Under the pieces are notes generated by a model. It saw only the letters and a program-made list of their open reading frames with translations. It ran no database searches and had not been told where the DNA came from. The translations under genes were made by a program, and so were the position numbers. A stretch of DNA of 61,074 nucleotides, taken from contig JAUVXG010000005.1 of NCBI GenBank assembly GCA_030603685.1, forward strand, positions 1 to 61,074, given 5' to 3'. The DNA is from Pleomorphomonas sp. Lineage in GTDB: Bacteria; Pseudomonadota; Alphaproteobacteria; Rhizobiales; Pleomorphomonadaceae. This document shows positions 38,381 to 48,524 of the stretch, piece after piece. Position 1 is the first letter of the stretch, and each line of letters begins with the position of its first letter.

Positions 38381-39781
38381 ATGAACCGGTCGTCATCGAC
38401 GATGATCTTGATCGCCATGGGCGTGATCGCCGCTTCGGCCGCGGTGGTGCTGTTCTTTCAGCTTGGCCTGTCGGCGGGTTCGGCGCTGATGATCGGCATT
38501 GGCCTGATGCTCGTGATGGTCACGCTGCAGCAACCGATGGAGCGGCGCCGGGAGCGGATCTGGATCGAGAACCGCCTTGCCGAAATCGCGGCCGTCGCCG
38601 GTGACGGCGAAGCCGAGATCGAAAAGATCGCCGCCCGCCTCAATCGTCTTGAACAGGCCCTGCCCGGACGGGTGCGCGAGCAGACCGGCGAACTCGCCGC
38701 TGAGGTCGAGGTGGTGGGCGAACTGCTCCGACAGGTGACCGAGACCCTGGCCGAGCTCGAGTCGACGGTGGACGGTCGCCTGGATGGAGTCAACGCGCGT
38801 TTCGGGGCTCTCGAGCGGCACATCCGCGAAACCGAAGACGCCGGGCGGCGGCCGCGCAGGAGCCGGCCGGACGATTATCTCGACGAGGACCGTCACGGGC
38901 GATCGACCGACGGGCGCGACGGCGTCTCCGCCAGCATGAAGAACTCGCTATTCGTGCCGGATACCGATCCGGCCTTCGACCGCGAGGTGGAGCGTCTCAT
39001 TCGCGAGGAACAGATCGAGCTGCACTTGCAGCCGGTGGTGACGCTGCCGCAGCGGCTCGTCCGCTCCTACGAGGTGCTGACGCGGTTGAAAGGCGCATCC
39101 GGCCTGATTCCCGCCGCCGAGTTCATTCCAGTCGCCGAAAAGAGCCGGCTGATTGCCAAGCTCGATACCTATCAGGTGATCCGCTCGTTCCAGATCCTGA
39201 AGCGGCTCACCCAGCGCAACAGCGACGTCGGTCTCTACATCAACCTGTCGGTCGAAAGCTTGGCCTCGTCCACCTTCTTCCGTGAGTTTCAAGGCTTCCT
39301 CAGCCAGAACAGGGCGATGGCCGATCTCGTGCAGTTCGAGTTCCGCCAGGAAGCGCTTGTCGAAATGGGGCCGCTCGAGATCGAAAGCCTCCGGGCCGTG
39401 TCGGATCTCGGTTTCCACTTCTCGATCGACAATGTCACCGACCTGCGCGTCGATTTCCGCCGCTGGTCCGATCTCGGTTTCCGCTCGATCAAGGTGGCCG
39501 CCGATCGGCTGCTTGGCCGGGCGCCTCTCGTGACCGGCGACATTCATGTCGAAGACATGGCTGGCCACTTGCAGCGTCAGGGCCTGACCCTGATCGTCGA
39601 TCGGGTCGAGCAAGAGGCGCAAGTCATCGATCTTCTCGACTATGGCCTCGCCTTCGGCCAGGGCAACCTGTTCTCCAGCCCTCGCCAGGTCAGGCCGGAA
39701 GTGCTCGGGGCCGCACAGGCAACGACGACGCCCCGCTCGGCGGCGGCTGGCGGCGAGCGGGCAGGAATGTCGCGCCGCTGA
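38381..39781 (+). CDS. Degenerate EAL-domain protein, TipF-like
   Basis: A 466-aa protein with two membrane segments (about 8-27 and 34-50), a coiled coil (about 60-150), a charged linker and an EAL domain (about 195-445). The domain is degenerate: EAL reads EVL (231-233), the usual DDFGTG loop reads SIDNVTDL, and the EGVE motif reads DRVEQ, while NLSVES and FGQGNLFSSP remain. It probably binds c-di-GMP without cleaving it. This architecture matches Caulobacter TipF, which binds c-di-GMP and helps place the flagellum. The start at 38381 follows GGAG and GGCAGG; GTG at 38369 is possible. Confidence 0.85.
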   Translation: MNRSSSTMILIAMGVIAASAAVVLFFQLGLSAGSALMIGIGLMLVMVTLQQPMERRRERIWIENRLAEIAAVAGDGEAEIEKIAARLNRLEQALPGRVREQTGELAAEVEVVGELLRQVTETLAELESTVDGRLDGVNARFGALERHIRETEDAGRRPRRSRPDDYLDEDRHGRSTDGRDGVSASMKNSLFVPDTDPAFDREVERLIREEQIELHLQPVVTLPQRLVRSYEVLTRLKGASGLIPAAEFIPVAEKSRLIAKLDTYQVIRSFQILKRLTQRNSDVGLYINLSVESLASSTFFREFQGFLSQNRAMADLVQFEFRQEALVEMGPLEIESLRAVSDLGFHFSIDNVTDLRVDFRRWSDLGFRSIKVAADRLLGRAPLVTGDIHVEDMAGHLQRQGLTLIVDRVEQEAQVIDLLDYGLAFGQGNLFSSPRQVRPEVLGAAQATTTPRSAAAGGERAGMSRR

Positions 39782-39803
39782 GCGCGGTCCGTTGCACGGA
39801 CAA

Positions 39804-39833
39804 CAAAAAAGCCGCGACATCCGCGGCTTTTTC
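39804..39833. terminator. Bidirectional terminator
   Basis: GCCGCG (39811-39816) and CGCGGC (39822-39827) form a stem with a 5-nt loop, flanked by AAAAAA on the left and TTTTT on the right. It serves the TipF-like gene on the plus strand and the ileS-lspA-lipoprotein operon on the minus strand. Confidence 0.88.
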
Positions 39834-39870
39834 TTTGGCTAGTTGACCATCGAAATAGCGTCTTGCGCGA

Positions 39871-40521
39871 TCACCAGAACTTCCACCAGGACTTCTTGGC
39901 TGGAGCCGGCGTGCCGTCGTCGGTCGTCACCGGGGCACCCGGCGCCGGTTCCAGGTAGGCAACCGGCGGCTCGACCAGCGCCTTGCGCACCGGCTTGCCG
40001 CTGGCGTCGTAGAGCCGGCTGGCATTCTCGCGCGGCATATCGCCGAGCTGGCTGGGGAACAACGGCTTGGAAGCTTCTTCGATACTGTTCGGAGAAGAAA
40101 CGGGACGGCTTGGATTGCTCGGCAGGCGTACGGACGTCAGTTCCGAAGGCGAAAGCTGATGGTTGTCGTCGCCGCGCGCCGCTTCGCGGGCCGAAGCCTC
40201 CGCCAGCAACTGCCGCGCCTTCAGATCGTTGTCTTCGGGCCAGGTGCCGCTCGCCTCAAGCCGCTTGGGGTCCTCGGGCGCGACCAGGGCCAACTTGTCG
40301 GGCGGGACCACCAGCGGAGCGCGCGGCGTATAGTTGATCGCCGTCTTGCGTGCCGGCACGGCCCCAAGGCCTTCCATCACGGCGCGACCCATCGATACGT
40401 TGGGAACTTCCGTTTCCGGATCGTCCTCGGCAACGGACGTTCCAAGGGCGGAACAGGCGGACAAGCTAAGGGCGGCGACAGCGAGAAGAGCGTAACGCTT
40501 GCCGGTCAGCAGGTTGGTCAT
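39871..40521 (-). CDS. Lipoprotein, possibly BamF-like (DUF3035)
   Basis: A 216-aa lipoprotein with lipobox LSAC (Cys23). The mature part is proline-rich and mostly disordered, with NYTPRAPLVVPPDKLALVAP at about 62-81 and a C-terminus ending KKSWWKFW. The APLVVPPD segment recalls DUF3035/BamF, an alphaproteobacterial lipoprotein of the outer-membrane beta-barrel assembly machine. The position after ileS-lspA fits, as that order is common in alphaproteobacteria. The BamF link is tentative; the lipoprotein call is firm. Start at 40521. Confidence 0.8.
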   Translation of the reverse strand: MTNLLTGKRYALLAVAALSLSACSALGTSVAEDDPETEVPNVSMGRAVMEGLGAVPARKTAINYTPRAPLVVPPDKLALVAPEDPKRLEASGTWPEDNDLKARQLLAEASAREAARGDDNHQLSPSELTSVRLPSNPSRPVSSPNSIEEASKPLFPSQLGDMPRENASRLYDASGKPVRKALVEPPVAYLEPAPGAPVTTDDGTPAPAKKSWWKFW

Positions 40522-40604
40522 CGATATCGTCACTCTCGCTCTCGTGTCGGATCAGTCACGGCCCGACCCTCGTTCGGGCCAGCAACTAGCCGACTTTTGA
40601 GGCA

Positions 40605-41108
40605 TCACTGTGGCCTCAAGCGCAGAGACTCATACAGGAGTGCGCCCACCCCTGCAACGATCGCGCAGTCGGCCAGATTGAAAACATACCAGGAAAACGA
40701 GCCATAGTGCAGATAGAGAAAGTCGACGACGCCGCCGAACACGATGCGGTCGATGAGATTGCCAAGCGCTCCGCCAATGATCAGCGCCAGCGCCACGCAG
40801 GCGATCACCCGGTCGCGCGACCGCCACAGCCAGACCGCGAGCAGCACGGTGGCCAACGCCGTCAGTCCGATCAGCAGCCAGCGACCGAGCGCTTCGTGTT
40901 GTTGGAACAGGCCGTAGGAGATGCCCATGTTCCAGGTCAGCACGAAGTCGAACACCGGAAGCACCGAAATGCGATCGCCTTCAGGAAGGCTGGTGTGATT
41001 GAGGACCCAGTATTTGCTCGCCTGATCGGCGGCGAGCGTCAGCAGAATGACGACGAACGCGACCAGTCGCGGTCGTCTGGTCTGAAGGACGTTCGGCGAC
41101 GCCGTCAT
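40605..41108 (-). CDS. lspA: Lipoprotein signal peptidase
   Basis: A 167-aa inner-membrane aspartyl protease that removes signal peptides from diacylglyceryl prolipoproteins. It has four membrane segments and the two catalytic aspartates in [10 protein letters not shown] and FNLADCAI. It starts within the ileS stop codon (ATGA overlap), so the two are coupled. The lipoprotein gene follows after 83 bp; both lipoproteins in this window are substrates of this enzyme. Confidence 0.96.
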   Translation of the reverse strand: MTASPNVLQTRRPRLVAFVVILLTLAADQASKYWVLNHTSLPEGDRISVLPVFDFVLTWNMGISYGLFQQHEALGRWLLIGLTALATVLLAVWLWRSRDRVIACVALALIIGGALGNLIDRIVFGGVVDFLYLHYGSFSWYVFNLADCAIVAGVGALLYESLRLRPQ

Positions 41109-44065
41109 GCGCTAGCCGCCAGCTCGCGCAAAGCCTGGGCATCGCGGAGCGTCACGTCGTGATACTCGGGATCGCTACCCACTTCGGGAAGGATCTTCCA
41201 CGAGCGGGCGCACTTGCGGCCCTCGGCGAGCTTCGGCACGACGGCGACCGGCGTGCCGTCTTCGAGACGGAAGGCACCGTCCGGCGCCGGGGTGTCGGTG
41301 ACGGCGATCTGCGAGGTGATGCAGATCTCGGCAAAGTCGAGCCCGTCCAGCGCCGTGAGGAGATCCTTGTCTTCCACGTGGACCATCGGCGCCGCTTCGA
41401 GGGACGAGCCGATGCGCTTCTCGCGCCGCTCGATCTCGAGCGCGCCGGTGACGACGCGCCGCACTCTCTTCACCTTTTCCCACTTCTCATCGAGCGCCGC
41501 GTCGGTCCACTCTCCCGGCACCGTCGGGAACAGTTCGAGGTGGATGGACGAGGTGTCGCCCGGATGCCGCTCGAGCCAGGCTTCCTCGGCGGTGAACGGG
41601 ATCAGCGGCGCCAGCCACTTGACGAGATGGTCGTAGAGCAGGGCCACCACGTGAAGCGCTGCGCGGCGCTTGAGGCTCGACTTGGGGTCGCAGTAGAGCG
41701 CGTCCTTGCGAACGTCGAAGTAGAAGGCGCTGAGCTCGATGTTCATGAAGTTGAGCACCGACGAGAACACGGCCTTGAAGTCGTACTCCCGGTAGCCTTC
41801 CTCGACCTCGGCGCCCACCTCGGCCAGCTTGTGCAGCATCACCCTTTCGAGCTCCGGCAGATCGGCATAGGCCACGGCGCTACCGTCGTAATGGGCCAGC
41901 GTTCCAAGCATCCAGCGCAGGGTGTTGCGGATCTTGCGATAGGCGTCGGAGTTAGCGTCGAGGATCTTCTTGCCGATGCGCTGATCTTCCCAGTAGTCGG
42001 TCGAGGCGACCCAGAGACGCAGGATATCGGCGCCGGATTGCTTGATGACGTCCTGTGGCAGCACCTGGTTGCCCAGCGACTTCGACATCTTGCGGCCGTC
42101 CTCGGCCATGGTGAAGCCGTGCGTCACCACCGTCTTGTAGGGGGCGACGCCGTTGACGCCACAGGACTCCAGGAGCGAGGAGTGGAACCAGCCGCGATGC
42201 TGGTTCGACCCCTCGAGATAGACGTCGGCCGGCCACTTGAGGTCCGGGCGGCTCTTCAGCACGAACTCATGCGTCGAGCCGGAATCGAACCACACGTCGA
42301 GAATGTCGGTGACCTGCTCCCAGGGCTCCAAATCGTCGACGAAACCCTTCAGGAACCGCTCCTTGGCGCCTTCGGCAAACCACGCGTCGGCGCCCTCGGC
42401 CTCGAACGCCGCGCGGATACGGGCCGCATAGGCTTCGTTGTGGGCGAACTCCGGCCCCGGGATCACCACGCCGGTGTCGACGTTGCGGAACACGGCGATC
42501 GGCACACCCCAGGCGCGCTGGCGCGACAGCACCCAGTCCGGCCGGTTTTCGATCATGGAGCGCAGACGCGTCTGGCCGGCCGGCGGGTAGAAGGCGGTGT
42601 CGTCGATCGCCGCGAGCGCCCGGGCGCGCAGCGTCGTGGCATTGCTCCCCGAGGCCCCGCCGCCGATGGGTCGGTCCATGTAGACGAACCACTGCGGCGT
42701 GTTGCGGAAGATCACCGGCTTCTTGGAACGCCAGCTGTGCGGATAGGTGTGCTTCAGCCGTCCCCGCGCCACCATCATGCGGGCGGCGGCCAATGCTTCG
42801 ATGACGGCGCCGTTGGCGTCGCCCTTCTCGCCCTTGTCGGTGATGACGCGGCGGCCGGTGAGACCGGGCGCTTCGTCGGTCAGGAAGCCGTCGTCATCGA
42901 CGGTGAAGGGGATCGCCGTGGAGATGCCGCGCTCGGTGAGCTCGCGACCATAGTCCATCCACACCTCGAAGTCCTCGCGGCCGTGACCGGGGGCGGTGTG
43001 GACGAAGCCGGTGCCGGTATCGTCGGTGACATGGTCGCCGGCAAGCAGGGGCACGTCGAAGGTGTAGCCGCCGGACAGGCCGCGCAGCGGATGGGCGCAG
43101 GTGACCTTGCCGAGCACGCTGGCGGACACCGACGCGAGCTTCGTGTAGCCCGTCACCTTGGCCTGCTTGAAGACGGCTTCGGCCAAAGCGTCGGCGAGCA
43201 CGTACTTCTCGCCGGTCTTGGCCCAGTTGCCCTCCGGCGCTTCCGTCACCTCATAGAGGCCGTAGGCGATCTTCGGCGAGTAGCTGATGGCGCGGTTGCC
43301 GGGGATGGTCCAGGGCGTCGTGGTCCAGATGACCACCGAGGCGCCGTCGAGCTCGGCGGCGCCGGCGACCACCGGGAACTTCACCCAGATGGTGTCGGAC
43401 TGGTAGTCCTGGTACTCCACTTCGGCCTCGGCCAGTGCCGTCTTCTCGACCACCGACCACATCACCGGCTTGGAGCCGCGATAGAGCTGGCCGCTCGTTG
43501 CGAACTTCAGCAGCTCGGTGGCGATTACCGCTTCGGAAGCCAGCGCCATCGTCGTGTAGGGGTGGGCAAAATCGCCCTCGACCCCGAGCCGGCGAAACTC
43601 CTCGCTCTGGATCCTGACCCAGTTCTCGGCATAGGCCCGGCACTCGGCGCGGAAATCGTTGATCGGCACCTCGTCCTTGTTCTTGCCCTTGGCGCGATAC
43701 TCTTCCTCGACCTTCCACTCGATCGGCAGGCCATGGCAGTCCCAGCCGGGGACGTAGTTGGAATCGTAGCCCATCATCTGCCGGGACCGGGTGATGATGT
43801 CCTTCAGGATCTTGTTGAGCGCGTGGCCGATGTGCAGATGGCCGTTGGCGTAGGGAGGGCCGTCGTGCAGGACGAACTGTTCGCGGCCCTTGGCCGTCTC
43901 GCGCAGCTTCTCGTAAAGCTTCATGTCGTCCCAGCGCGCGATCAGCTTCGGCTCCTTTTCAGGCAGGCCGGCGCGCATGGGAAAGTCCGTTGCGGGCAGA
44001 TTGAGCGTTGACGAATAGTCGCGGGTCGGCGTCGCTTCGGACGTCGGGGCGGGCGTGTCGGTCAT
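41105..44065 (-). CDS. ileS: Isoleucyl-tRNA synthetase
   Basis: A 986-aa class I synthetase that charges tRNA-Ile and edits mischarged valine. HIGH appears in [21 protein letters not shown] in [10 protein letters not shown], and the editing domain TWST-like motif in [13 protein letters not shown]. The C-terminal zinc region, four cysteines in E. coli, reads [13 protein letters not shown] with only one cysteine left; other Rhizobiales show similar loss. The start at 44065 is preceded by a 385-bp leader. It is the first gene of ileS-lspA-lipoprotein. Confidence 0.97.
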   Translation of the reverse strand: MTDTPAPTSEATPTRDYSSTLNLPATDFPMRAGLPEKEPKLIARWDDMKLYEKLRETAKGREQFVLHDGPPYANGHLHIGHALNKILKDIITRSRQMMGYDSNYVPGWDCHGLPIEWKVEEEYRAKGKNKDEVPINDFRAECRAYAENWVRIQSEEFRRLGVEGDFAHPYTTMALASEAVIATELLKFATSGQLYRGSKPVMWSVVEKTALAEAEVEYQDYQSDTIWVKFPVVAGAAELDGASVVIWTTTPWTIPGNRAISYSPKIAYGLYEVTEAPEGNWAKTGEKYVLADALAEAVFKQAKVTGYTKLASVSASVLGKVTCAHPLRGLSGGYTFDVPLLAGDHVTDDTGTGFVHTAPGHGREDFEVWMDYGRELTERGISTAIPFTVDDDGFLTDEAPGLTGRRVITDKGEKGDANGAVIEALAAARMMVARGRLKHTYPHSWRSKKPVIFRNTPQWFVYMDRPIGGGASGSNATTLRARALAAIDDTAFYPPAGQTRLRSMIENRPDWVLSRQRAWGVPIAVFRNVDTGVVIPGPEFAHNEAYAARIRAAFEAEGADAWFAEGAKERFLKGFVDDLEPWEQVTDILDVWFDSGSTHEFVLKSRPDLKWPADVYLEGSNQHRGWFHSSLLESCGVNGVAPYKTVVTHGFTMAEDGRKMSKSLGNQVLPQDVIKQSGADILRLWVASTDYWEDQRIGKKILDANSDAYRKIRNTLRWMLGTLAHYDGSAVAYADLPELERVMLHKLAEVGAEVEEGYREYDFKAVFSSVLNFMNIELSAFYFDVRKDALYCDPKSSLKRRAALHVVALLYDHLVKWLAPLIPFTAEEAWLERHPGDTSSIHLELFPTVPGEWTDAALDEKWEKVKRVRRVVTGALEIERREKRIGSSLEAAPMVHVEDKDLLTALDGLDFAEICITSQIAVTDTPAPDGAFRLEDGTPVAVVPKLAEGRKCARSWKILPEVGSDPEYHDVTLRDAQALRELAASA

Positions 44066-44450
44066 GGGATGTCTCGTCGGTACAGCTGGATAAAAGGCTG
44101 GCCGGCCCGATGAAACGGCGATCGGCCAGGGTTCGGCTCCCGGTCCCTCGATTTCACCGCCTCAGCGGCGTGTCATCGGGGCCGGGCCGATAATTCGCTC
44201 TCTGATCCGGCACGCTGAGGTGCCGAAGGCTCGGATCCACATGGGCTGTTCCGACAGAAAATGCTGAAAGACGGCGCAGCGCATGTCGCCATGGCCAGCC
44301 GGGGTCGAAGCCGACCGGAACGGCCGGCCCAAGCCCTTTGATTTCATCGAGAAGCTCTAGCGACAAAGCGCGACGAAATAAAGAGTTCGCCGGCAGATTT
44401 CTCTGTCCGGCGACCCGTTTCCTTCAGTCGATTGCTGTTGATCCCGAGCG
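44066..44450 (-). other. Structured leader region upstream of ileS
   Basis: A 385-bp gap with several inverted repeats: CGGCAC/GTGCCG at 44208-44225, and CCTCAGCG (44160-44167) complementary to CGCTGAGG (44213-44220). A 70-codon minus-strand frame with a TTG start (44366-44154) is open but has no ribosome site or homology I know. It may be an RNA leader or only a promoter region. Confidence 0.45.
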
Positions 44451-46418
44451 TCAGCCGGTGGCAAGGTTGGAGATGAAATGCCTTACCCGATGGGAAAGGT
44501 TCTCCGCTTGCTGCGACAAGTCTCCGGATGAGGCGAGCACCTGCGTCGCGGCGCCGGAGGTCTCCTCCGCTGCCATCAGAACGTCGCCGATGCTGGCCGA
44601 GGTGCGCCCGGTCTCCGCCGCGACGTCGTTGATACGGCCCGATATCTCGCGGGTTGTCACCGCCTGCTCCTCGATTGCCGAAGCGATGGACGCGCCGATC
44701 TCGTTGACCTTGTCGATGATCTCCGACACGCGCCGGATGGCTTCCACCGTGTTTCCGGTCGCAGCCTGGATGCGGTTCACCTGGTCGCTGATCTGCGACG
44801 TGGCCTCGGAGGTCTGGCCGGCGAGATTCTTCACCTCGGCGGCGACGATGGCAAAACCGCGTCCCGCTTCGCCGGCACGCGCCGCTTCGATGGTGGCGTT
44901 GAGGGCGAGCAGGTTGGTTTGCGACGCGATGCTGTCGATGAGCTGGATCACCTCGCCGATCTTCTCGGCCGTCGTGGCGAGGTCGCCGACGGTGGATGCC
45001 GCTTCGCGCGCCTCTCCGACCGCCTGCGCCGAGATCTGGTGCGACTGGCTGATGCCCCGGCCAATTTCGCCGATCGAGGCCGAAAGCTCTTCCGATGCGG
45101 CAGCCACCGCCTGGACCTGCTCGGCGATCACCTCGGTTGCCTTGGCGACCCCGGTCGACTTGACCGAGGTGCTGGTTGCCGTGTCCGTGAGGGTGCCTGC
45201 TGCCGCCTGCAACTCGTGCGCTGCCGAGGACACCGTGGCGACGATCTCGCCGACGTTGGCATCGAAGGCGGCCATCAGGGCCCGCATCTCCTCTGCGCGC
45301 TCGTGTCGCTGGCGGATTTCCGCTTCGGCGGCTTCGCGCCGGAGACGCTCGGCGTCGGCAAGCTTGCCCGAGAAGTCGGCGAGGGCCCGGGCCATCGATC
45401 CGATCTCGTTGCGGGCCTCGATGTCGGACGAGCGAGCGTCGTAATCGCCCGCCGAGAGGCGCCCCATCCATCCCTCGATCCGCCCGAGGGACTTCGACAC
45501 ATAGCGCCAGACGACCAGGGCGAAACAGACCGCGGTGAGCATCGCCATGACAATGGTCAGGTAGGCCAGATGATTGGAGGTGTTGCGTGCCGCCTCGGCT
45601 GTGGCATCAAGGTCGCTGCTGATGTCGGCTGTTTCCTTGTCGATGGCGGCCACCAGCGGTTCGAGTGCCGCGTAGGCGTCGGAAACAACGGCTTGGTCGG
45701 CTTGCACCTTTTGCGCGGAATCCGACCACGCCTTGAAGGAGGCATTGTAGCCATTGGCGAGTTCGGCGAGCTGCGCCTTCCGCGTATCGTCAAGGGACGA
45801 GGCGGTTATCGCACCCGAGAACTCGGCCATCATGCGCGCATGCTTCTCAAGAGAGCCGTTATCCCGCCGCAGCATGAAGTCCTTCTCATGGCGACGCAGC
45901 ATGAGCATGCGGATCGTCTGGTCCTTGTCATTCAGTTCGGCGAAAGCCTTTTCCAGGCTGTGCACCTTCTGACGCAGATCGCCCTCGAGTCCCTCATCGG
46001 GTGTGAGGCCCATCGCGCTGCGTGTCTCAGCCATCTTGGCGAAAGCGGCCTTGTAGGCGGCGAGCGGTTGTTCGATATCCGCGATTGCCGCAACGATGTG
46101 CGGATTGCCGAGGGGTTCCGCTTTGCCGCGCAGCCCGGCGAGCGCTCTCTCCGCTTCTTCAACCTGCGCCAGCGCTCGCTCGGCATAAGCCTTGTCCGAC
46201 CGAAGCAGAAAATCCTTCTCTGTCCGTCGGATTTGCAGCATCACTTCCTGAAAGTGGGTCGCGTCCATGCCAACTTCGCGACCGATGCGGGCTAGACTTG
46301 TGGCGGTGTCTACCTTTTGGCCCATGTAGAACAGGTTTGCCGCGATCACCACAAAGCCAAGGCCGGCGATCATAACACTAAGCAGAATCTGATGTCCGAT
46401 GCGGATTTTACCAAGCAT
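44451..46418 (-). CDS. Methyl-accepting chemotaxis protein with HBM sensor
   Basis: A 655-aa chemoreceptor. The first membrane segment is at about 10-32, the periplasmic part at 33-282, the second membrane segment at about 283-305, then HAMP and the signalling domain with [20 protein letters not shown]. The periplasmic part has the helical bimodular (HBM) pattern, with the paired motifs RRTEKDF (64-70) and RRHEKDF (175-181); HBM receptors such as Pseudomonas McpS bind organic acids. The start at 46418 has AGGA; a TTG at 46445 is less likely. The orphan cheY-cheZ pair lies 1.5 kb upstream. Confidence 0.94.
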   Translation of the reverse strand: MLGKIRIGHQILLSVMIAGLGFVVIAANLFYMGQKVDTATSLARIGREVGMDATHFQEVMLQIRRTEKDFLLRSDKAYAERALAQVEEAERALAGLRGKAEPLGNPHIVAAIADIEQPLAAYKAAFAKMAETRSAMGLTPDEGLEGDLRQKVHSLEKAFAELNDKDQTIRMLMLRRHEKDFMLRRDNGSLEKHARMMAEFSGAITASSLDDTRKAQLAELANGYNASFKAWSDSAQKVQADQAVVSDAYAALEPLVAAIDKETADISSDLDATAEAARNTSNHLAYLTIVMAMLTAVCFALVVWRYVSKSLGRIEGWMGRLSAGDYDARSSDIEARNEIGSMARALADFSGKLADAERLRREAAEAEIRQRHERAEEMRALMAAFDANVGEIVATVSSAAHELQAAAGTLTDTATSTSVKSTGVAKATEVIAEQVQAVAAASEELSASIGEIGRGISQSHQISAQAVGEAREAASTVGDLATTAEKIGEVIQLIDSIASQTNLLALNATIEAARAGEAGRGFAIVAAEVKNLAGQTSEATSQISDQVNRIQAATGNTVEAIRRVSEIIDKVNEIGASIASAIEEQAVTTREISGRINDVAAETGRTSASIGDVLMAAEETSGAATQVLASSGDLSQQAENLSHRVRHFISNLATG

Positions 46419-46541
46419 GCTCGTAGCTCTTCCTGGGAGGTACAAGCATGTTGCCGCTAACTTCTTAAGAAAACGCGCGTTTCCGTCGTTAAAAGAGAGA
46501 AATTGTCCGCATGAATCAAGTGATAGACTGCGAGGGCAGGC

Positions 46542-47525
46542 TCAGGGAGTCCAATTGCGCCAGAGCGCACGGTCGAGGGCGGTGAAGCCGTCGAATGCGG
46601 CCAGAAGCGCTCGGCCTTCCTCGGCATCCCTGTTCATCTGCTCGATCAAGGGAGCGACGCCGTCGAACTTCAGCTCGGGCCGAAGGTAGGAGAGCGGCAT
46701 GATCATGATGGTCTTGCCATAAAGGTCGCCGGAGAAGTCGAACACGAAGGTCTCGAATACCGGGGCGCCATTGTCGAACGTCGGCCGGCGCCCCCAACTG
46801 GCCACGCCTGCATGACGAACGCCATCGATCTCGGCGAAGACGGCATAGACGCCCTCCGATAGCCGGACCTGGCCGGGCAGCCGGATGTTGGCGGTCGGAA
46901 AGCCGATGGTCCGCCCACGCTTTTCGCCGTCGATGACTTTCCCCTCGAAGAACCAGTGCCAGCCCAGCAGGCCGGCCGCTTCGGCCGGAACGCCCTCGGC
47001 GAGACGATCGCGCACCGCGCTGGAGGAAACGGTATAGCCGTCTTCCGTCTCGAAGGGCTCTATGACGTCGACGGAGAAGCCGTGTTGCTCGCCGAGCTCA
47101 CGCAGCTTCTGCGGCGTGCCGTGCCGCCCTTGCCCGAAGTGGAAGTTCCAGCCGACCACGACATGACGAATGTCGAGTTCTTCAACCAGGACCTTCTCGA
47201 CGAACTCCTCCGGGCTCTGCGCGGCGAAGGCGGACGAGAAGGGGATGGAGACGAGCCCGTCGAGCCCGATGGCCTCGACGAGACGCGCCTTGATCGGCCC
47301 CGGCGTCAGACGAAATACGGGATGCTCCGGCCGGAACACATCGCGCGGGTGCGGTTCGAAAGTCACGCCGACGGCCGGGATGCCCCGTTGCCGGGCCACC
47401 GCCAGGGCGGCCTCCAGAACGGCCTGATGCCCGCGGTGTACGCCATCGAAGTTGCCGATGGCGACTGCGCCCCCTCGGAGGGACGCGGAGAGGGAATGAC
47501 GATCGACGAACTGGAAGGGGGGCAT
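46542..47525 (-). CDS. ribF: Bifunctional riboflavin kinase/FAD synthetase
   Basis: A 327-aa enzyme that phosphorylates riboflavin to FMN and adenylates FMN to FAD. The N-terminal FAD synthetase domain has AIGNFDGVHRGHQAVL and VVVGWNFHFGQGR. The C-terminal flavokinase domain has GKVIDGEKRGRTIGFPTANI and GVASWGRRPTFDNG. The start at 47525 (MPPFQFVDRHSL) gives a normal length; the frame extends to 47819 without homology. In many alphaproteobacteria it lies near ileS and lspA, as here. Confidence 0.95.
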   Translation of the reverse strand: MPPFQFVDRHSLSASLRGGAVAIGNFDGVHRGHQAVLEAALAVARQRGIPAVGVTFEPHPRDVFRPEHPVFRLTPGPIKARLVEAIGLDGLVSIPFSSAFAAQSPEEFVEKVLVEELDIRHVVVGWNFHFGQGRHGTPQKLRELGEQHGFSVDVIEPFETEDGYTVSSSAVRDRLAEGVPAEAAGLLGWHWFFEGKVIDGEKRGRTIGFPTANIRLPGQVRLSEGVYAVFAEIDGVRHAGVASWGRRPTFDNGAPVFETFVFDFSGDLYGKTIMIMPLSYLRPELKFDGVAPLIEQMNRDAEEGRALLAAFDGFTALDRALWRNWTP

Positions 47526-47979
47526 GGGTCTCTGGAATCTGCTGTCGCCGGGACGTCGTCCTGTCCGAACATCGGCTCGACGACGCGGCGTGACCGTGCC
47601 TTCTGCTCCAGACAAGGTCAAGCAGCTAAATGCCACGATGGCCTCGTCATGGCGGCGTCCTTGAGACGTCGAATGGCGAGGGGAATCTTCGGCATGGTTG
47701 GCAAAGCGTAAACCGATCGAGCCGAGGTTTACGATAACTCGAACAAAAAAACGCCGAACAGCGCCACAAAAACGATTCAATTGAAAAATGAAAAGTAAAT
47801 CAAGCGTCTCACTGATCAACCATGACGCAAATGGCCGGGGCCGCGAGAATTAACCGACTTTTCAGGTCCCCGTCGTATGGTTTCCTTCAAGCACGGGCCC
47901 CGTCAGGGACGTTCACCCGCCCGTGCATGTGAGCTCGTCATCGAGGCGCGGGTGGCGCCGCGGCAGTGTGGAGTAAACG
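47526..47979. other. Divergent region between ribF and cheY
   Basis: A 454-bp gap. An AT-rich stretch (about 47730-47810) probably holds promoters. A perfect 8-bp hairpin lies at 47707-47733 (CGTAAACC/GGTTTACG). The TTAACCG at 47850-47856 resembles one upstream of the solitary cheZ gene. I see no gene and no FMN riboswitch. Confidence 0.5.
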
Positions 47980-48363
47980 ATGGCACTTGACACATCGATT
48001 CCGGTTCTGGTGGTCGACGATTACAAGACCATGATCCGAATCATCAGGAACCTCCTGAAGCAGCTCGGTTTCGAGGACGTGGACGAGGCTGCGGATGGCA
48101 CCGAAGCGCTCGGCAAGATGAAGGAACGTCGCTACGGCCTCGTGATCTCCGACTGGAACATGGAGCCTATGACCGGCTACGAACTTCTGAAGCAGGTCCG
48201 CTCGGACTCCTCGCTTTCGAAGACGCCGTTCATCATGGTGACGGCCGAATCCAAGACCGAGAACGTGATCGCCGCCAAGAAGGCCGGCGTGAACAACTAC
48301 ATCGTCAAGCCCTTCAATGCGCCGACGCTGAAGAGCAAGATCGAAGCCGTGTTCGGCGATTGA
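47980..48363 (+). CDS. cheY: Chemotaxis response regulator CheY
   Basis: A 127-aa single receiver domain. Acidic pair D13-D14 (LVVDDYK), phosphorylation site D58 (VISDWNMEPMTG), switch threonine in MVTAES and the conserved lysine in YIVKPFNAP are all present. Phospho-CheY binds the flagellar switch to change rotation. GGAG lies 6 nt before the start. A CheZ-type gene follows 161 bp downstream on the same strand. No CheA is in the window, so it is fed by a kinase elsewhere. Confidence 0.93.
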   Translation: MALDTSIPVLVVDDYKTMIRIIRNLLKQLGFEDVDEAADGTEALGKMKERRYGLVISDWNMEPMTGYELLKQVRSDSSLSKTPFIMVTAESKTENVIAAKKAGVNNYIVKPFNAPTLKSKIEAVFGD

Positions 48364-48524
48364 CGCCGTGAACGGGCCGGGAATACGCGGAGCGGTGCTG
48401 ACACCGCCAACCGCGAACCCGGGGAGGCGCGGCACTGCCGATGCATTCAACGCAGGATCAAGACGTCCGTACCGCCGTATCGTTTGGGCGGACGCCGTCG
48501 CGCACTTCAGAAAGAGACCTATCG

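Noticed and set aside
41159..44011. A 950-codon plus-strand open frame opposite ileS
   Set aside because: An antisense shadow caused by high GC at third positions; no ribosome site and no recognisable domain, while ileS has all class I motifs.
44154..44366. A 70-codon minus-strand frame with TTG start in the ileS leader
   Set aside because: No ribosome site, no recognised similarity, and rare start codon; kept only as a possible leader peptide in the findings.
47526..47819. Upstream open extension of ribF
   Set aside because: The added 98 codons lack homology to the ribF family and cover a probable promoter region with a hairpin; the start at 47525 gives a normal length.
47526..47979. FMN riboswitch upstream of ribF
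   Set aside because: The conserved six-helix FMN aptamer blocks are not visible; only a simple 8-bp hairpin is present.
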